From NCBI GenBank assembly GCA_934646005.1, contig CAKUED010000006.1:1-64000 (forward strand): 64,000 nucleotides of DNA. Direction: 5' to 3'. Both the position numbers and the translations under genes were made by a program. This document shows positions 34,473 to 42,686 of this stretch, piece by piece; within the stretch, counting starts at the first letter, position 1; every line of letters begins with the position of its first letter. Origin of the DNA: an uncultured Oscillospiraceae bacterium. Its GTDB lineage: Bacteria; Bacillota; Clostridia; Oscillospirales; Oscillospiraceae. Below the pieces are notes generated by a model. It was not told where the DNA came from, did not search any database, and worked only from the letters and a program-made list of their open reading frames with translations.

Positions 34473-35857
34473 GTGTTTCACGTGAAACATTGAAAACCGG
34501 GGATGTGGTCGAGCTGACCGTCACCGGCTACACCGCCGAGGGCGCGGGCGTGGGGCGCGTGGACGGGCAGGTCGTGTTCGTGCCGCGCGCCATCGCGGGC
34601 GAGCGCCTGCGCGTGCGCATCGTGAACGTCGGAAAAACGGCGGCGCACGGCGAAATTCTGGATGTGCCCGAACCCTCGCCGCACCGCATCGCGCCAGACT
34701 GTCCGTATTTTGACCGCTGCGGCGGCTGCGATTTTCGCCACATGGACTACGACGAGGAGCTGCGGCTGAAACGCCAGCGCGTGCTGGACGCACTTTCGCG
34801 GCTCGGCGGCGTGGCGCTGCCGGACCTGCCCATCACGGGCGCGGGCTCGCTGGACGGCTACCGCAACAAGGTGCAGTACCCCGTGCAGCCGCGCGGAAAA
34901 TTGGCAGTCGCGGGCTTTTTCCGCCCGCGCACGCACGAGGTCATCCCCATCGAGACCTGCCGCATCCAGCCGCCGTGCGCCGACGAGCTGCGCCGCGCGG
35001 TGCTGCGCTGGATGGCGGATCACAAAGTCACCGCTTACAACGAAAAAAGCCACACCGGCGCGGTGCGGCACATCTATCTGCGGCGCGGCTGGGTGAGCGG
35101 CGCGGTGCTGCTGTGCGTGGTGCTGAACGCGGATTGTACGCCGCACGCGGACAAGCTTGTTGCCGCCGCGCGGGCGGCGTGCCCGGAGGTCACGGGCGTG
35201 GTCGCGTCGTATAACACCCGGCGGGGAAACAGCGTGCTGGGGTCGCGCTTCGAGACGCTCTGGGGGGACGGCGCGCTGCGCGACACGCTCTGCGGGCTGG
35301 AATTTTCCCTCTCCCCTGCCGCGTTCTATCAGGTGAATCACGAGCAGGCGGAGCGGCTGTATGAAAAAGCGCTGGCGTTTGCCGCGCTGGATAAAACGCA
35401 GACAGCGCTCGATCTGTACTGCGGCGCGGGCACGATCACGCTGTGCCTGGCGCGGCGCGCGGGCAAGGTCTACGGCGTGGAGATCGTGCCGGAGGCGGTT
35501 GCAAACGCGCGCGAAAACGCCGCGCGAAACGGCGTGGAAAACGCGGAATTTTTCTGCGCGGACGCGGGCGCGGCGGCGCTGGAATTTGCAAAGCGCGGCG
35601 AAAAATTGGACGTGATCGTCGTCGATCCGCCACGCAAGGGCTTGTCGGCGGACGTCATCGAAGCGCTGGCGCGGATGTCGCCGGAGCGCATCGTCTACGT
35701 CTCCTGCGACCCCGCGACGCTGGCACGCGATGTGCGCGAGCTGCGGACACGCGGCTACGAGCTTTCCAAGGCAGAGGCGGTCGATCTCTTCCCCCGCTGC
35801 GCCCATATCGAGACGGTCTGCCTGCTGGAACGGGCTGGATTCGACGAAAAGGAGTAA
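34469..35857 (+). CDS. rlmD: 23S rRNA (uracil-5-)-methyltransferase, RlmD/RlmCD type
   Basis: This 462-residue SAM-dependent enzyme makes 5-methyluridine in 23S rRNA. An N-terminal TRAM domain (about 8-65, VELTVTGYTAEGAGVGRV) precedes the iron-sulfur Cys cluster (CPYFDRCGGCDFRHM near 77-90). The methyltransferase fold carries FYQVNHEQAERLY near 290, LDLYCGAGTITL near 313 and the catalytic Cys in VYVSCDPATLARD near 410. The first codons (MSVSRETL) embed a perfect parS site. Whether it acts on one or two uridines cannot be told. It overlaps the lipoprotein gene by 4 bases. Confidence 0.9.
   Translation: MSVSRETLKTGDVVELTVTGYTAEGAGVGRVDGQVVFVPRAIAGERLRVRIVNVGKTAAHGEILDVPEPSPHRIAPDCPYFDRCGGCDFRHMDYDEELRLKRQRVLDALSRLGGVALPDLPITGAGSLDGYRNKVQYPVQPRGKLAVAGFFRPRTHEVIPIETCRIQPPCADELRRAVLRWMADHKVTAYNEKSHTGAVRHIYLRRGWVSGAVLLCVVLNADCTPHADKLVAAARAACPEVTGVVASYNTRRGNSVLGSRFETLWGDGALRDTLCGLEFSLSPAAFYQVNHEQAERLYEKALAFAALDKTQTALDLYCGAGTITLCLARRAGKVYGVEIVPEAVANARENAARNGVENAEFFCADAGAAALEFAKRGEKLDVIVVDPPRKGLSADVIEALARMSPERIVYVSCDPATLARDVRELRTRGYELSKAEAVDLFPRCAHIETVCLLERAGFDEKE
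34474..34489. promoter_or_regulatory. parS site 2, inside the rlmD coding start
   Basis: TGTTTCACGTGAAACA is identical to the site at 30941. It spans the third base of codon 2 through codon 7 of rlmD, encoding V-S-R-E-T. Confidence 0.95.
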
Positions 35858-35861
35858 AACC

Positions 35862-36287
35862 ATGAATATTCTCATCATCGACGCGCAGGGCGGCGGCGTG
35901 GGGCGGCAGCTCGTGCTCGCCATCCGCGCGCGTTTCCCGGACGCGGACATTACCGCCGTGGGCACGAACGCCGCTGCGACGGGCGCCATGATGAAGGCGG
36001 GCGCAAGCCGCGCCGCCACGGGCGAAAACGCGGTGGTCGTGTGCAGCCGGCGGGCGGATGTGATCGTCGGCGCGATCGGCATCGTCATCGCCGACGCGAT
36101 GCTCGGCGAGATCACCCCGCGCATGGCATCGGCGGTGGCGCAGAGCGCAGCCAAGCGCGTCCTGCTGCCCGTGAGCCACTGCGACAACATCGTCGCGGGC
36201 GTGCAGGGGCAAACGGTCGCGCGCCTTGTGGACGCGGCGGTGCAGGAGCTGGAAAAGTTGCAGGCGGGGTCTTGCCCCGGCGCGTGA
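35862..36287 (+). CDS. DUF3842 family protein
   Basis: This 141-residue protein begins MNILIIDAQGGGVGRQLVLA, a Rossmann-like nucleotide-binding start with a Gly-rich loop. It continues with VGTNAAATGAMMKAGASRAATGENA and VGAIGIVIADAMLGEITPRMA, and ends VSHCDNIVAGVQGQTVARLV. These stretches match my recollection of the DUF3842 family, which is of unknown function and often near ribosomal or RNA-modification genes in Clostridia. It starts 4 bases after rlmD with AAGGAG at the junction. No catalytic residues can be named. Confidence 0.75.
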   Translation: MNILIIDAQGGGVGRQLVLAIRARFPDADITAVGTNAAATGAMMKAGASRAATGENAVVVCSRRADVIVGAIGIVIADAMLGEITPRMASAVAQSAAKRVLLPVSHCDNIVAGVQGQTVARLVDAAVQELEKLQAGSCPGA

Positions 36288-36300
36288 GGGGCGGTATAAT
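36272..36300 (+). promoter_or_regulatory. Candidate promoter for the lar operon leader
   Basis: TTGCCC at 36272-36277, a 17-base spacer and a perfect TATAAT at 36295-36300, ending just after the DUF3842 stop. If used, it would give a leader of roughly 595 bases containing a repeat array and a terminator-like hairpin before larE. Confidence 0.45.
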
Positions 36301-36363
36301 AATCAGGAGCGTAGGCAGCAGCCTGCGCGGCGGCGCAGCAGCGCCGATTTGGAAAATCCGAAA

Positions 36364-36812
36364 AGCTCGTCGTACCGTAGGGGCGGGGCTTGCCCCGCCC
36401 GTGCAGGACGCAAACGCAAAATCGCACAATGTGCGGCGACACGCAAAATCCCCGTAGGGGTCGATGCCCACATCGACCCGACAGAACGCAATCGCAAATC
36501 GGTACACACCATCGACGCAAACGCACAACGCCCTGTAGGGGCGGACGCCTCTGTCCGCCCGATGGGCAATCACAAATTTGCCGCAGCGTATCGTAAAAAC
36601 GGATGTGCCCACCGCACGGGTCGATGTGGGCATCGCCCCCTACAAACGTGGTGCGAGGTCGCCGATGGTGCATTCGTTTTTATGGGTGCGTACCGCCGGG
36701 CGGACAGGGTCGTCCGCCCCTACAGGGCGTTGTGCGAGGTCGCCAACGATGGTACTGTTTTGCCGGTGCATCCCGCGCGGGCGGGGTAGAACCCCGCCCC
36801 TATATTACGACG
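36364..36812 (-). repeat. Family 1 hairpin array, complete, inverse orientation
   Basis: CTCGTCGTACC (36367-36377) and ATTACGACG (36804-36812) form the ends. C 36377-36400, B 36453-36479, A 36534-36560, B' 36618-36643 (one base changed), A' 36698-36723 and C' 36779-36803 follow. It lies wholly between the candidate lar promoter and larE. Confidence 0.85.
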
Positions 36813-36847
36813 TTAATTCCACAGTTTGCAAACTCGTTTGCCAGCAG

Positions 36848-36890
36848 GCACACAACCTCTCAGCAGAGAGGCTGTGTGCTTCTTTTTTTC
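36848..36890 (+). terminator. Terminator-like hairpin in the larE leader
   Basis: GCACACAACCTCTC pairs with GAGAGGCTGTGTGC with one mismatch over the loop AGCA, followed by TTCTTTTTTT. It ends directly at the larE Shine-Dalgarno (AGGAGG, 36891-36896), so it could act as an attenuator for the lar genes or stop upstream transcription. Confidence 0.75.
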
Positions 36891-36901
36891 AGGAGGTATT
36901 T

Positions 36902-37645
36902 ATGGATTTACAGACATTTTTCACCCAGCATCCCCGCGCGGCGATCGCGTTTTCCGGGGGCGTGGATTCGACGTATTTACTGTACGCGGCGGCGCGGGCG
37001 GGGGCGGATGTGTGCGCGTACTATGTACAGTCGGAGTTTCAGCCCGCGTTTGAGCGGCGGGACGCGGAGCGGCTGGCGCGGGACGTGGGGGCGCGGATGC
37101 GCGTTTTGCAGGTTTCGGCACTTTGCGCGCCCGGCGTGCGCGAAAACCCGCCGGAGCGGTGCTATTTCTGCAAAAAAGCGATTTTTGCCGCCATTGCCGC
37201 CGCCGCGCGGGAGGACGGCTACACGCTGCTGCTCGACGGGACGAACGCGTCCGACGACGCTGCCGACCGTCCCGGAATGCGCGCGCTGCGCGAGCTTTCC
37301 GTCCGCTCGCCGCTGCGCGAATGCGGTCTGACGAAGGCGGAAATTCGCGAGGCATCGCGCGCGGCGGGGCTGTTTACCTGGGACAAGCCCGCCTATGCCT
37401 GCCTTGCCACGCGTATTCCGGCGGGCGAGGTCATCACGCCCGAAAAGCTCGCCGCGACGGAGCGCGCGGAGGACTATTTATTTTCGCTCGGCTTTACGGA
37501 CTTCCGCGTGCGCTATGCTGCCGGTGCGGCAAAAATCCAACTTCCGGCGGCGCAATGGGCAAAGCTCACGGAGCATCGCGCAGAAATTCTGAATTTTTTG
37601 CGGCAGGACTACACTGCCGTGACACTCGATCTGGAGGTGCGGTAA
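36902..37645 (+). CDS. larE: LarE, sulfur transferase for nickel-pincer cofactor
   Basis: This 247-residue PP-loop ATPase inserts sulfur into the nicotinate-derived precursor of the nickel-pincer nucleotide (NPN). The PP-loop SGGVDST is at residues 18-24. The conserved stretches CYFCKK (residues 87-92), LLDGTNASDD and SPLRECGLTKAEIRE follow. Cys167 in YACLATRIP corresponds in position to the sacrificial Cys176 of Lactobacillus plantarum LarE; the extra CxxC at 87-90 is noted, but whether a cluster forms is unknown. ATG 36902 follows AGGAGG at the end of the leader hairpin. larB starts directly after the stop with no gap. Confidence 0.9.
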   Translation: MDLQTFFTQHPRAAIAFSGGVDSTYLLYAAARAGADVCAYYVQSEFQPAFERRDAERLARDVGARMRVLQVSALCAPGVRENPPERCYFCKKAIFAAIAAAAREDGYTLLLDGTNASDDAADRPGMRALRELSVRSPLRECGLTKAEIREASRAAGLFTWDKPAYACLATRIPAGEVITPEKLAATERAEDYLFSLGFTDFRVRYAAGAAKIQLPAAQWAKLTEHRAEILNFLRQDYTAVTLDLEVR

Positions 37646-38404
37646 ATGGACGAAAAAACCTTGCTCGAAGCCGTGAAAAACGGCGAGGTATCCGTCGAGC
37701 AGGCGCTGGCGGCGCTGAAGAAAAAGCCGTTTGAGGACCTCGGCTACGCCAAGGTGGACCTGCACCGGCGCGTGCGGCAGGGCGCGGCGGAGGTCATCTA
37801 CGGCGCTGGCAAAACGCCGGAGCAGATCGCGGGCATCGCCCGCGCGATGCTGGAAAACGGGCAGGAGACCATCCTTATCACGCGCCTTGCTCCCGAAGCG
37901 GCGGCGCAGGTGCGGGAAACCCTGCCGCTGCGGTATTTTGACACGGCGCGCTGCGGTGTGCTGGGCAGCCTCCCCGCCCCCGGCGGGCTGGGGACGATCG
38001 TCATCGCCACGGGCGGCACGAGCGACCTTCCCGTCGCCGAGGAAGCGGCGCTCACGGCGCAGGCGCTCGGCAACCGCGTGACGCGCCTGTACGACGTGGG
38101 CGTGGCGGGGCTGCATCGGACGCTGGCGCATTTGGACGAAATTCAAAGCGCGAGCGTGCTCATCGCCGTCGCCGGGATGGAGGGGGCGCTTGCGAGCGTG
38201 CTCGGCGGGCTTGCCGACTGCCCCGTCATCGCCGTGCCGACGAGCGTGGGCTACGGCGCGTCGTTCGGCGGCGTGGCGGCGCTGCTGGCGATGCTCAATT
38301 CGTGCGCCAGCGGCGTGTCGGTCGTGAACATTGACAACGGCTTCGGCGCGGGCTTTCTGGCAAGCCGCATCAACCATATGCAAAAACGGGAGGAAACGCG
38401 ATGA
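37646..38404 (+). CDS. larB: LarB, nickel-pincer cofactor biosynthesis carboxylase
   Basis: This 252-residue protein carboxylates and hydrolyses nicotinic acid adenine dinucleotide in the first NPN step. The N-terminal helical part (about 1-110) includes EDLGYAKVDLHRRVRQG and EVIYGAGKTPEQIAGI. The C-terminal part resembles PurE carboxylases: VIATGGTSDLPVAEEAA near 115, LYDVGVAGLHRTL near 148, VAGMEGALASVLGGL near 172 and PTSVGYGASFGGVAALLAML near 195. It is translationally coupled to larE upstream and larC downstream (ATGA). Confidence 0.94.
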   Translation: MDEKTLLEAVKNGEVSVEQALAALKKKPFEDLGYAKVDLHRRVRQGAAEVIYGAGKTPEQIAGIARAMLENGQETILITRLAPEAAAQVRETLPLRYFDTARCGVLGSLPAPGGLGTIVIATGGTSDLPVAEEAALTAQALGNRVTRLYDVGVAGLHRTLAHLDEIQSASVLIAVAGMEGALASVLGGLADCPVIAVPTSVGYGASFGGVAALLAMLNSCASGVSVVNIDNGFGAGFLASRINHMQKREETR

Positions 38405-39576
38405 AAACACTCTATCTGGACTGCGCGATGGGCGCGGCGGGCGATATGCTGGCGGCGGCGCTGCTGGAGCTGCTGGACGACCGCGACGCCTTTCTCGCCG
38501 GGCTGAACGCGCTGGGGCTGCCGGGCGTGGAATTTCGCGCCGAGCGGTCGGTCAAGTGCGGCATCGCGGGCACGCACCTGCGCGTGATGGTGCACGGTGA
38601 GGAGGAGGGCGAGCAGGAGCACGACCACCATCCTGAGCACCATCACCATCACACGATGGCGGATGTTGAAGCGATCGTGCGCGCCTGCGCGCTGCCGGAG
38701 CGCGTGCGGGACGATGTGCTCGGCGTGTACCGCCTCATCGCGCAGGCGGAGAGCCGCGTGCACGGCGAAAGTGTGGAGGAAATTCACTTTCACGAGGTCG
38801 GCGCGCTGGACGCGGTGGCGGATATTACGGCGGTGTGCCTGCTGATGGCGCGGCTGGGCGCGGAGCAGGTCGTCTGTTCGCCGGTGCACGTCGGCGGCGG
38901 GCAGGTGCGCTGCGCGCACGGCGTGCTGCCCGTCCCCGCCCCCGCCGCGGCGGAGCTGCTGCGCGGCGTGCCCATCTACGGCGGCGCGGTGCGCGGCGAG
39001 CTGTGCACGCCCACCGGCGCGGCGCTGCTGCGGCGGTTCGTCACGCGCTTTGGGGCGCTGCCCGCGATGACCCCGGTGCGCGTGGGGTACGGCATGGGCA
39101 AAAAGGATTTTGAAATGCCGAACTGCGTGCGCGCGATGCTGGGCGAGGCGGACACCGACGAGATGGTCAGCGAGCTGCGCTGCAACGTGGACGATATGAC
39201 GGGCGAGGGCGTCGGCTTCGCGATGGAGCGGCTGCTGGACGCGGGCGCGCTGGACGTGTACACCGTGCCGGTGGGCATGAAGAAATCGCGTCCGGGGACG
39301 CTGCTGTGCGTCCTCTGCCGCGTACAAGACCGCGAAAAAATTTTGCGGGAGCTGTTCAAGCACACAACGACGCTCGGCGTCCGCGAGACGCCGCTCCGGC
39401 GGTATACGCTGACCCGCCGCGTCGAGACGGTGCAGACCGCGCTTGGGGCGGTGCGCTGCAAGGTGTCGGAGGGCTGCGGCGTGACGCGCAGGAAATTTGA
39501 ATACGATGATCTGGCGAGGCTGGCGCGGGAACAGAATCGTTCTCTGCAAGAGATAACGGAGCAAATTGAGAAATAA
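38401..39576 (+). CDS. larC: LarC, nickel insertion protein (single ORF)
   Basis: This 391-residue CTP-dependent cyclometallase puts nickel into the pincer cofactor. It begins LYLDCAMGAAGDMLAAALLEL, has a His-rich loop near residues 74-85 (DHHPEHHHHH) that could hold nickel, and then EEIHFHEVGALDAVADI near 123. The C-terminal ferredoxin-like half begins about 260 (ELRCNVDDMTGEG) and holds PVGMKKSRPGTLL. In Lactobacillus plantarum larC is split by a programmed frameshift; here it is one uninterrupted frame. It closes the larEBC cluster. A LarA-type racemase that would use the cofactor is not in the window. Confidence 0.94.
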   Translation: MKTLYLDCAMGAAGDMLAAALLELLDDRDAFLAGLNALGLPGVEFRAERSVKCGIAGTHLRVMVHGEEEGEQEHDHHPEHHHHHTMADVEAIVRACALPERVRDDVLGVYRLIAQAESRVHGESVEEIHFHEVGALDAVADITAVCLLMARLGAEQVVCSPVHVGGGQVRCAHGVLPVPAPAAAELLRGVPIYGGAVRGELCTPTGAALLRRFVTRFGALPAMTPVRVGYGMGKKDFEMPNCVRAMLGEADTDEMVSELRCNVDDMTGEGVGFAMERLLDAGALDVYTVPVGMKKSRPGTLLCVLCRVQDREKILRELFKHTTTLGVRETPLRRYTLTRRVETVQTALGAVRCKVSEGCGVTRRKFEYDDLARLAREQNRSLQEITEQIEK

Positions 39577-39636
39577 AAAGCCTTCTCCGTGCGGGGGAGG
39601 CATGGGTGCGTACCGCACCGACGGGTTTGCAAAATT

Positions 39637-40236
39637 CCAAGGCTTCCCCTCGGGGGATCGATTCCCCCTATCAGGGGGAAATGCCCCGAAGGGGCAAAGG
39701 GGGTAGGGATAGCTGTCAGCCGAAGGCTGACTGATGAGGGGAAGGGTCCTTATATTTGAGCTGCTGCGCGTTTCGCCTGTACCAAAGCCTCCCCTTGGTG
39801 ACCAAGGGGAGGTGGGTGAGCGCAGCGAACCCGGAAGGGATGAGAAGGTGTACGTTTTGCCGCGCCATCTGGTAACGCTCTGCAAACCTGCAACGTTCTG
39901 ATCCCTTCAGTCGCCTCCGGCGACAGCTTCCCTTGGTCACCAAGGGAAGCCTTTGGACGGCGCAAACGCGCGGCAGCTCAAAAATAAGGGGCAGAGCCCC
40001 TCCCCTACGGCGTGTCGGGAAATATTGCGTTTTTTACGACACGTTGCGGCAAATTTGTGATTGCCCACGGGCGGACAGAGGCGTCCGCCCCTACAAAACG
40101 TTTTACGTTTTTGCCGATGGCGTGTGCAATTTTGTAATTGCGTATTGCCGGGTCGATGCGACGCCCGCGGGCTAGTTTCGAGGCGCAACCGCGCGCAGCG
40201 CGGCTCTTAGCGCCGAAGATGGGCATCGACCCCTAC
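39637..40236. repeat. Nested family 2 element with core (third copy) and family 1 fragment
   Basis: A long family 2 arm (39637-39746, with AAATGCCCCGAAGGGGCAAA inside) and a spacer with TTGAGCTG lead to the 169-bp core at 39785-39953. The mirrored spacer (GCGCGGCAGCTCAAAAATAAG) and a family 1 piece follow: C-type 39988-40012, A' about 40071-40095, then B' interrupted by a 60-base insert (about 40159-40218). The insert has an almost identical partner at 52639-52700. This fills the gap after larC; no gene is seen. Confidence 0.8.
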
Positions 40237-40274
40237 GGACTTACTTTTTCACTATTCACTCTTACTTTTTACCT

Positions 40275-40314
40275 CAAAAAAGGGAGACCGCCCCGGGAAA
40301 CACCCGGGGCGGCA
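40275..40314 (-). terminator. Terminator of the MFS transporter gene
   Basis: CCGCCCCGGG pairs with CCCGGGGCGG, and CTCCCTTTTTT follows on the minus strand. It lies about 40 bases after the stop. A CACTATTCACTCTTAC motif lies just outside it. Confidence 0.8.
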
Positions 40315-40353
40315 AGAAAAAATGAAGGCACTCGTTATGGGGCGGCGGCGGGA

Positions 40354-41529
40354 TCAGCGCACTGCGCCCTCTGTGCTTTTTTGACTGGATCTCACGGTGC
40401 AGAACAGGATCAGCGTGCCCGCCGCCGCCATGGCGATGCCGGCAAGCAAAATCGCCCGCACGCCGTATCCCAAAAGCTGCCCGCCGGCGAAATTGCCCGC
40501 GGCGCAGCCGAGCGCGTAAAAGGCGGTGATGAACGCCTGCCCCTTGACCATGTCCGCGGCGCGGACCATGCTGCTGGCATAGGACACCTGCGCGGGTGCG
40601 AGCAGACCGTAGGACGTGAGCTGAAGCAGCTCCAGCGCGTAGATCGCGCCGAGGCTGCGCGCGAGGAGAAAGCCCACGGCCTTGACAAGAAACGACACGC
40701 CCGCGAGCTTCAGGATCGCGGCGTCGGACAGGCGGCTGCGGATGCGGCTGAAGAAAAAGATGACCGGCCCTGCCACCAGCGACGAGATGAACAGCGCCGT
40801 GCCGACGGTGCTGCTGTCGCCGCCGAGCGGCGTGACGATGGCGATGAGATAATTTTCCGTCATGCAGTGGAACATCCCCAGAAACGCCACGCCGAGCAGT
40901 GAAACGCAGTAGCGCGGATAGCGTGCGAAAAACTGCCCCACGGAGCAGCTCGCGTCCGTGTGCGCCGTGCGCGGCTTTTGAAGCCGGGGATAGGTACACA
41001 GCGACGCCGCGCAGATCACGCGCGCCACGAGCAAAAACGCCAGCATCCAAGCAAACCCCAGCCGCGCGATGAGAAAGCCCACCGCGATCATCGAGAGCGC
41101 GGACGCCGCCGCCGCGACGCCGCGCGCCGCGCCGAAATTCACGCGGCAGCCCGCGTCATTGCACGCGACCGACAGGGCGCTCAGGAGCGGCTGTATCGCG
41201 TCGCTGCACCAGATCGCGGCAGCGTACAGGATCGTCAGCGGCGCGAGCGGCAGGTTCGGGATGAACTGCGCCGCAAAGCAGACGCAGCAGAAGACCGACA
41301 TCGCCAGCAGCATCTGCGGCAGGATGCAGCGCTTTGCCCGGTCGGCAAGCGCCGCGAGCAGCGGCTGCGTAAGGCACGACAAAAGCCCCGCCAGCGCAAG
41401 CACCAGCCCCACCGTCCCGGCAGGGACGTTTTTTGTGAGCAGATACGTCGTGGCAAACGCCATCGCGCCCGACGACGCCGCCCAGTAAGTGAACTGCGTT
41501 ACGCCGTACCGAAGCGTCAAATTTCGCAT
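40354..41529 (-). CDS. MFS transporter (MFS_1-like)
   Basis: This 391-residue membrane protein has about twelve hydrophobic segments. It opens MRNLTLRYGVTQFTYWAASSG, with the MFS loop PLLAALADRAKR between helices 2 and 3, as in the LacY/nucleoside-proton symporter-like branch. A hydrophilic middle loop (about 175-200) separates the two halves. The substrate is unknown. It sits between larC and an AraC regulator that is transcribed in the same direction, so regulation by that protein is likely. A link to nickel or to the substrate of a LarA-type enzyme is conjecture from location. Confidence 0.8.
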   Translation of the reverse strand: MRNLTLRYGVTQFTYWAASSGAMAFATTYLLTKNVPAGTVGLVLALAGLLSCLTQPLLAALADRAKRCILPQMLLAMSVFCCVCFAAQFIPNLPLAPLTILYAAAIWCSDAIQPLLSALSVACNDAGCRVNFGAARGVAAAASALSMIAVGFLIARLGFAWMLAFLLVARVICAASLCTYPRLQKPRTAHTDASCSVGQFFARYPRYCVSLLGVAFLGMFHCMTENYLIAIVTPLGGDSSTVGTALFISSLVAGPVIFFFSRIRSRLSDAAILKLAGVSFLVKAVGFLLARSLGAIYALELLQLTSYGLLAPAQVSYASSMVRAADMVKGQAFITAFYALGCAAGNFAGGQLLGYGVRAILLAGIAMAAAGTLILFCTVRSSQKSTEGAVR

Positions 41530-41548
41530 GATCCGCCGCCCTTCTGCA

Positions 41549-41584
41549 AAAAAGCTGTCCTTACAGGAGACCCTGTAAGGACAG
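41549..41584 (-). terminator. Hairpin between the AraC gene and the MFS gene
   Basis: A perfect 13-bp stem CTGTCCTTACAGG with its inverse over a 4-base loop is followed on the minus strand by CTTTTTT. It lies after the AraC gene and 20 bases before the MFS start, so it can end the first transcript or act as a leader attenuator or operator for the second. Confidence 0.8.
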
Positions 41585-41632
41585 TATAGTGCATATATTT
41601 GCGGGAAACTATCCCGTTTGTGCGCAATTATA

Positions 41633-42535
41633 TCACGATCGTGCCATGCGGCGGAACTGTGCCGGGGTGCACCCGAAGCGCTCGCGAAAGCGCTTGCCGA
41701 AGTAGCTGCTCGACCCCAAGCCGCACGCGTAGGCGATCTGCGTGACGCTCTCGCCCGTTTGCAGCAGCCTCCGGCAGGCGTTTTGCAGGCGGCAGTCGGT
41801 CAGGTAGTCCAGCGGCGTGGTGTGCAGGTGCTCCTGAAACAGGCGGAAGCACACGCGGCGGCTGACGGGCGCGGCGGCGGCGATCTGGTCGATGGTGACG
41901 GGCTGCGCGTAGTGCGTGTGAATAAAGCGCAGCATCGCCTTGAGCGGCGCGTCGGCGCTGCGGTCGCGGTGCGCGGGGGTCTGCGAATTTTGCGCCAGCT
42001 CCCAGAGGGAAAGCCAGATGTTCGTCAGGCACTCGCGGAGCTGGAGTTCATAGCCGAACGCCGTTTCGTCCAGCTCAAACGACGCGCGCAGCGCGTCCAG
42101 GATCGCCGCCTCGCGCGGGATCTCGGGGCGCAGCGCGATCAGCTCCGCGCCGGGGGCGTCCAGCAGCGGGCGGATGTATTTTTCGTGGATGCGCGTGTCC
42201 GCGCCGCCGGACAGCAGCTCCGGCGCGAAGAGGTGGATGAGCGTGACGGTCTCCTCCTGCGAGGGCAGGACGCGCGACGCGTGCAGCACGTTTGAGCCGA
42301 TGAATCCGCCCGACCCGGCGGGAAAGACGCGCGTTTCGTTCGGCGTGGTGTATTCCAGCGTGCCGCTCTCGATGTAAAACAGCTCCACCGGGCGATGCCA
42401 GTGCCACGGCGCGCCGCAGGACGGGTAAAAGTCCAGCTCCGCCCGCGAGGCAAGATACGGAAATTCCGCCGAAAACCCCGCCAAAAGCTCCTCCCCGCTG
42501 CTGTCGATCAGCTCAATGCCGCGGACTCGCTGCAT
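41633..42535 (-). CDS. AraC-family transcriptional regulator
   Basis: This 300-residue regulator has an N-terminal cupin-like sensor (about 30-160: SCGAPWHWHRPVELFYIESG; IGSNVLHASRVLPS) and a C-terminal double helix-turn-helix (about 200-298: MLRFIHTHYAQPVTIDQIAA; YLTDCRLQNACRRLL; YACGLGSSSYFGKRF; FRRMARS). The HWH in the sensor recalls metal or sugar cupins, but the ligand is unknown. ATG 42535 has GGAGG upstream; a longer frame is rejected. It is divergent from the nickel transporter genes and upstream of the MFS gene, so it may control either or both. Confidence 0.93.
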   Translation of the reverse strand: MQRVRGIELIDSSGEELLAGFSAEFPYLASRAELDFYPSCGAPWHWHRPVELFYIESGTLEYTTPNETRVFPAGSGGFIGSNVLHASRVLPSQEETVTLIHLFAPELLSGGADTRIHEKYIRPLLDAPGAELIALRPEIPREAAILDALRASFELDETAFGYELQLRECLTNIWLSLWELAQNSQTPAHRDRSADAPLKAMLRFIHTHYAQPVTIDQIAAAAPVSRRVCFRLFQEHLHTTPLDYLTDCRLQNACRRLLQTGESVTQIAYACGLGSSSYFGKRFRERFGCTPAQFRRMARS

Positions 42536-42562
42536 GGTACACACCTCCCCTTTCGTGAAAAT

Positions 42563-42591
42563 ATCATACCATACACGCCCGAAATATGCAA
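42563..42591 (-). promoter_or_regulatory. Promoter of the AraC-family gene
   Basis: On the minus strand TTGCAT (42591-42586), a 17-base spacer and TATGAT (42568-42563). It lies in the 151-base divergent region shared with the nickel transporter. A palindrome-like CCCCCGGGGCGG..GCGCGGGGG (42609-42631) lies between the two genes and could bind a regulator. Confidence 0.75.
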
Positions 42592-42686
42592 AAGCCATGA
42601 AAAAATATCCCCCGGGGCGGCTTGCGCGGGGGTTCTTGCTGTGAGAGAATAGGCGGGACGTCAAATAACATTTGGGAGACTTGGTT

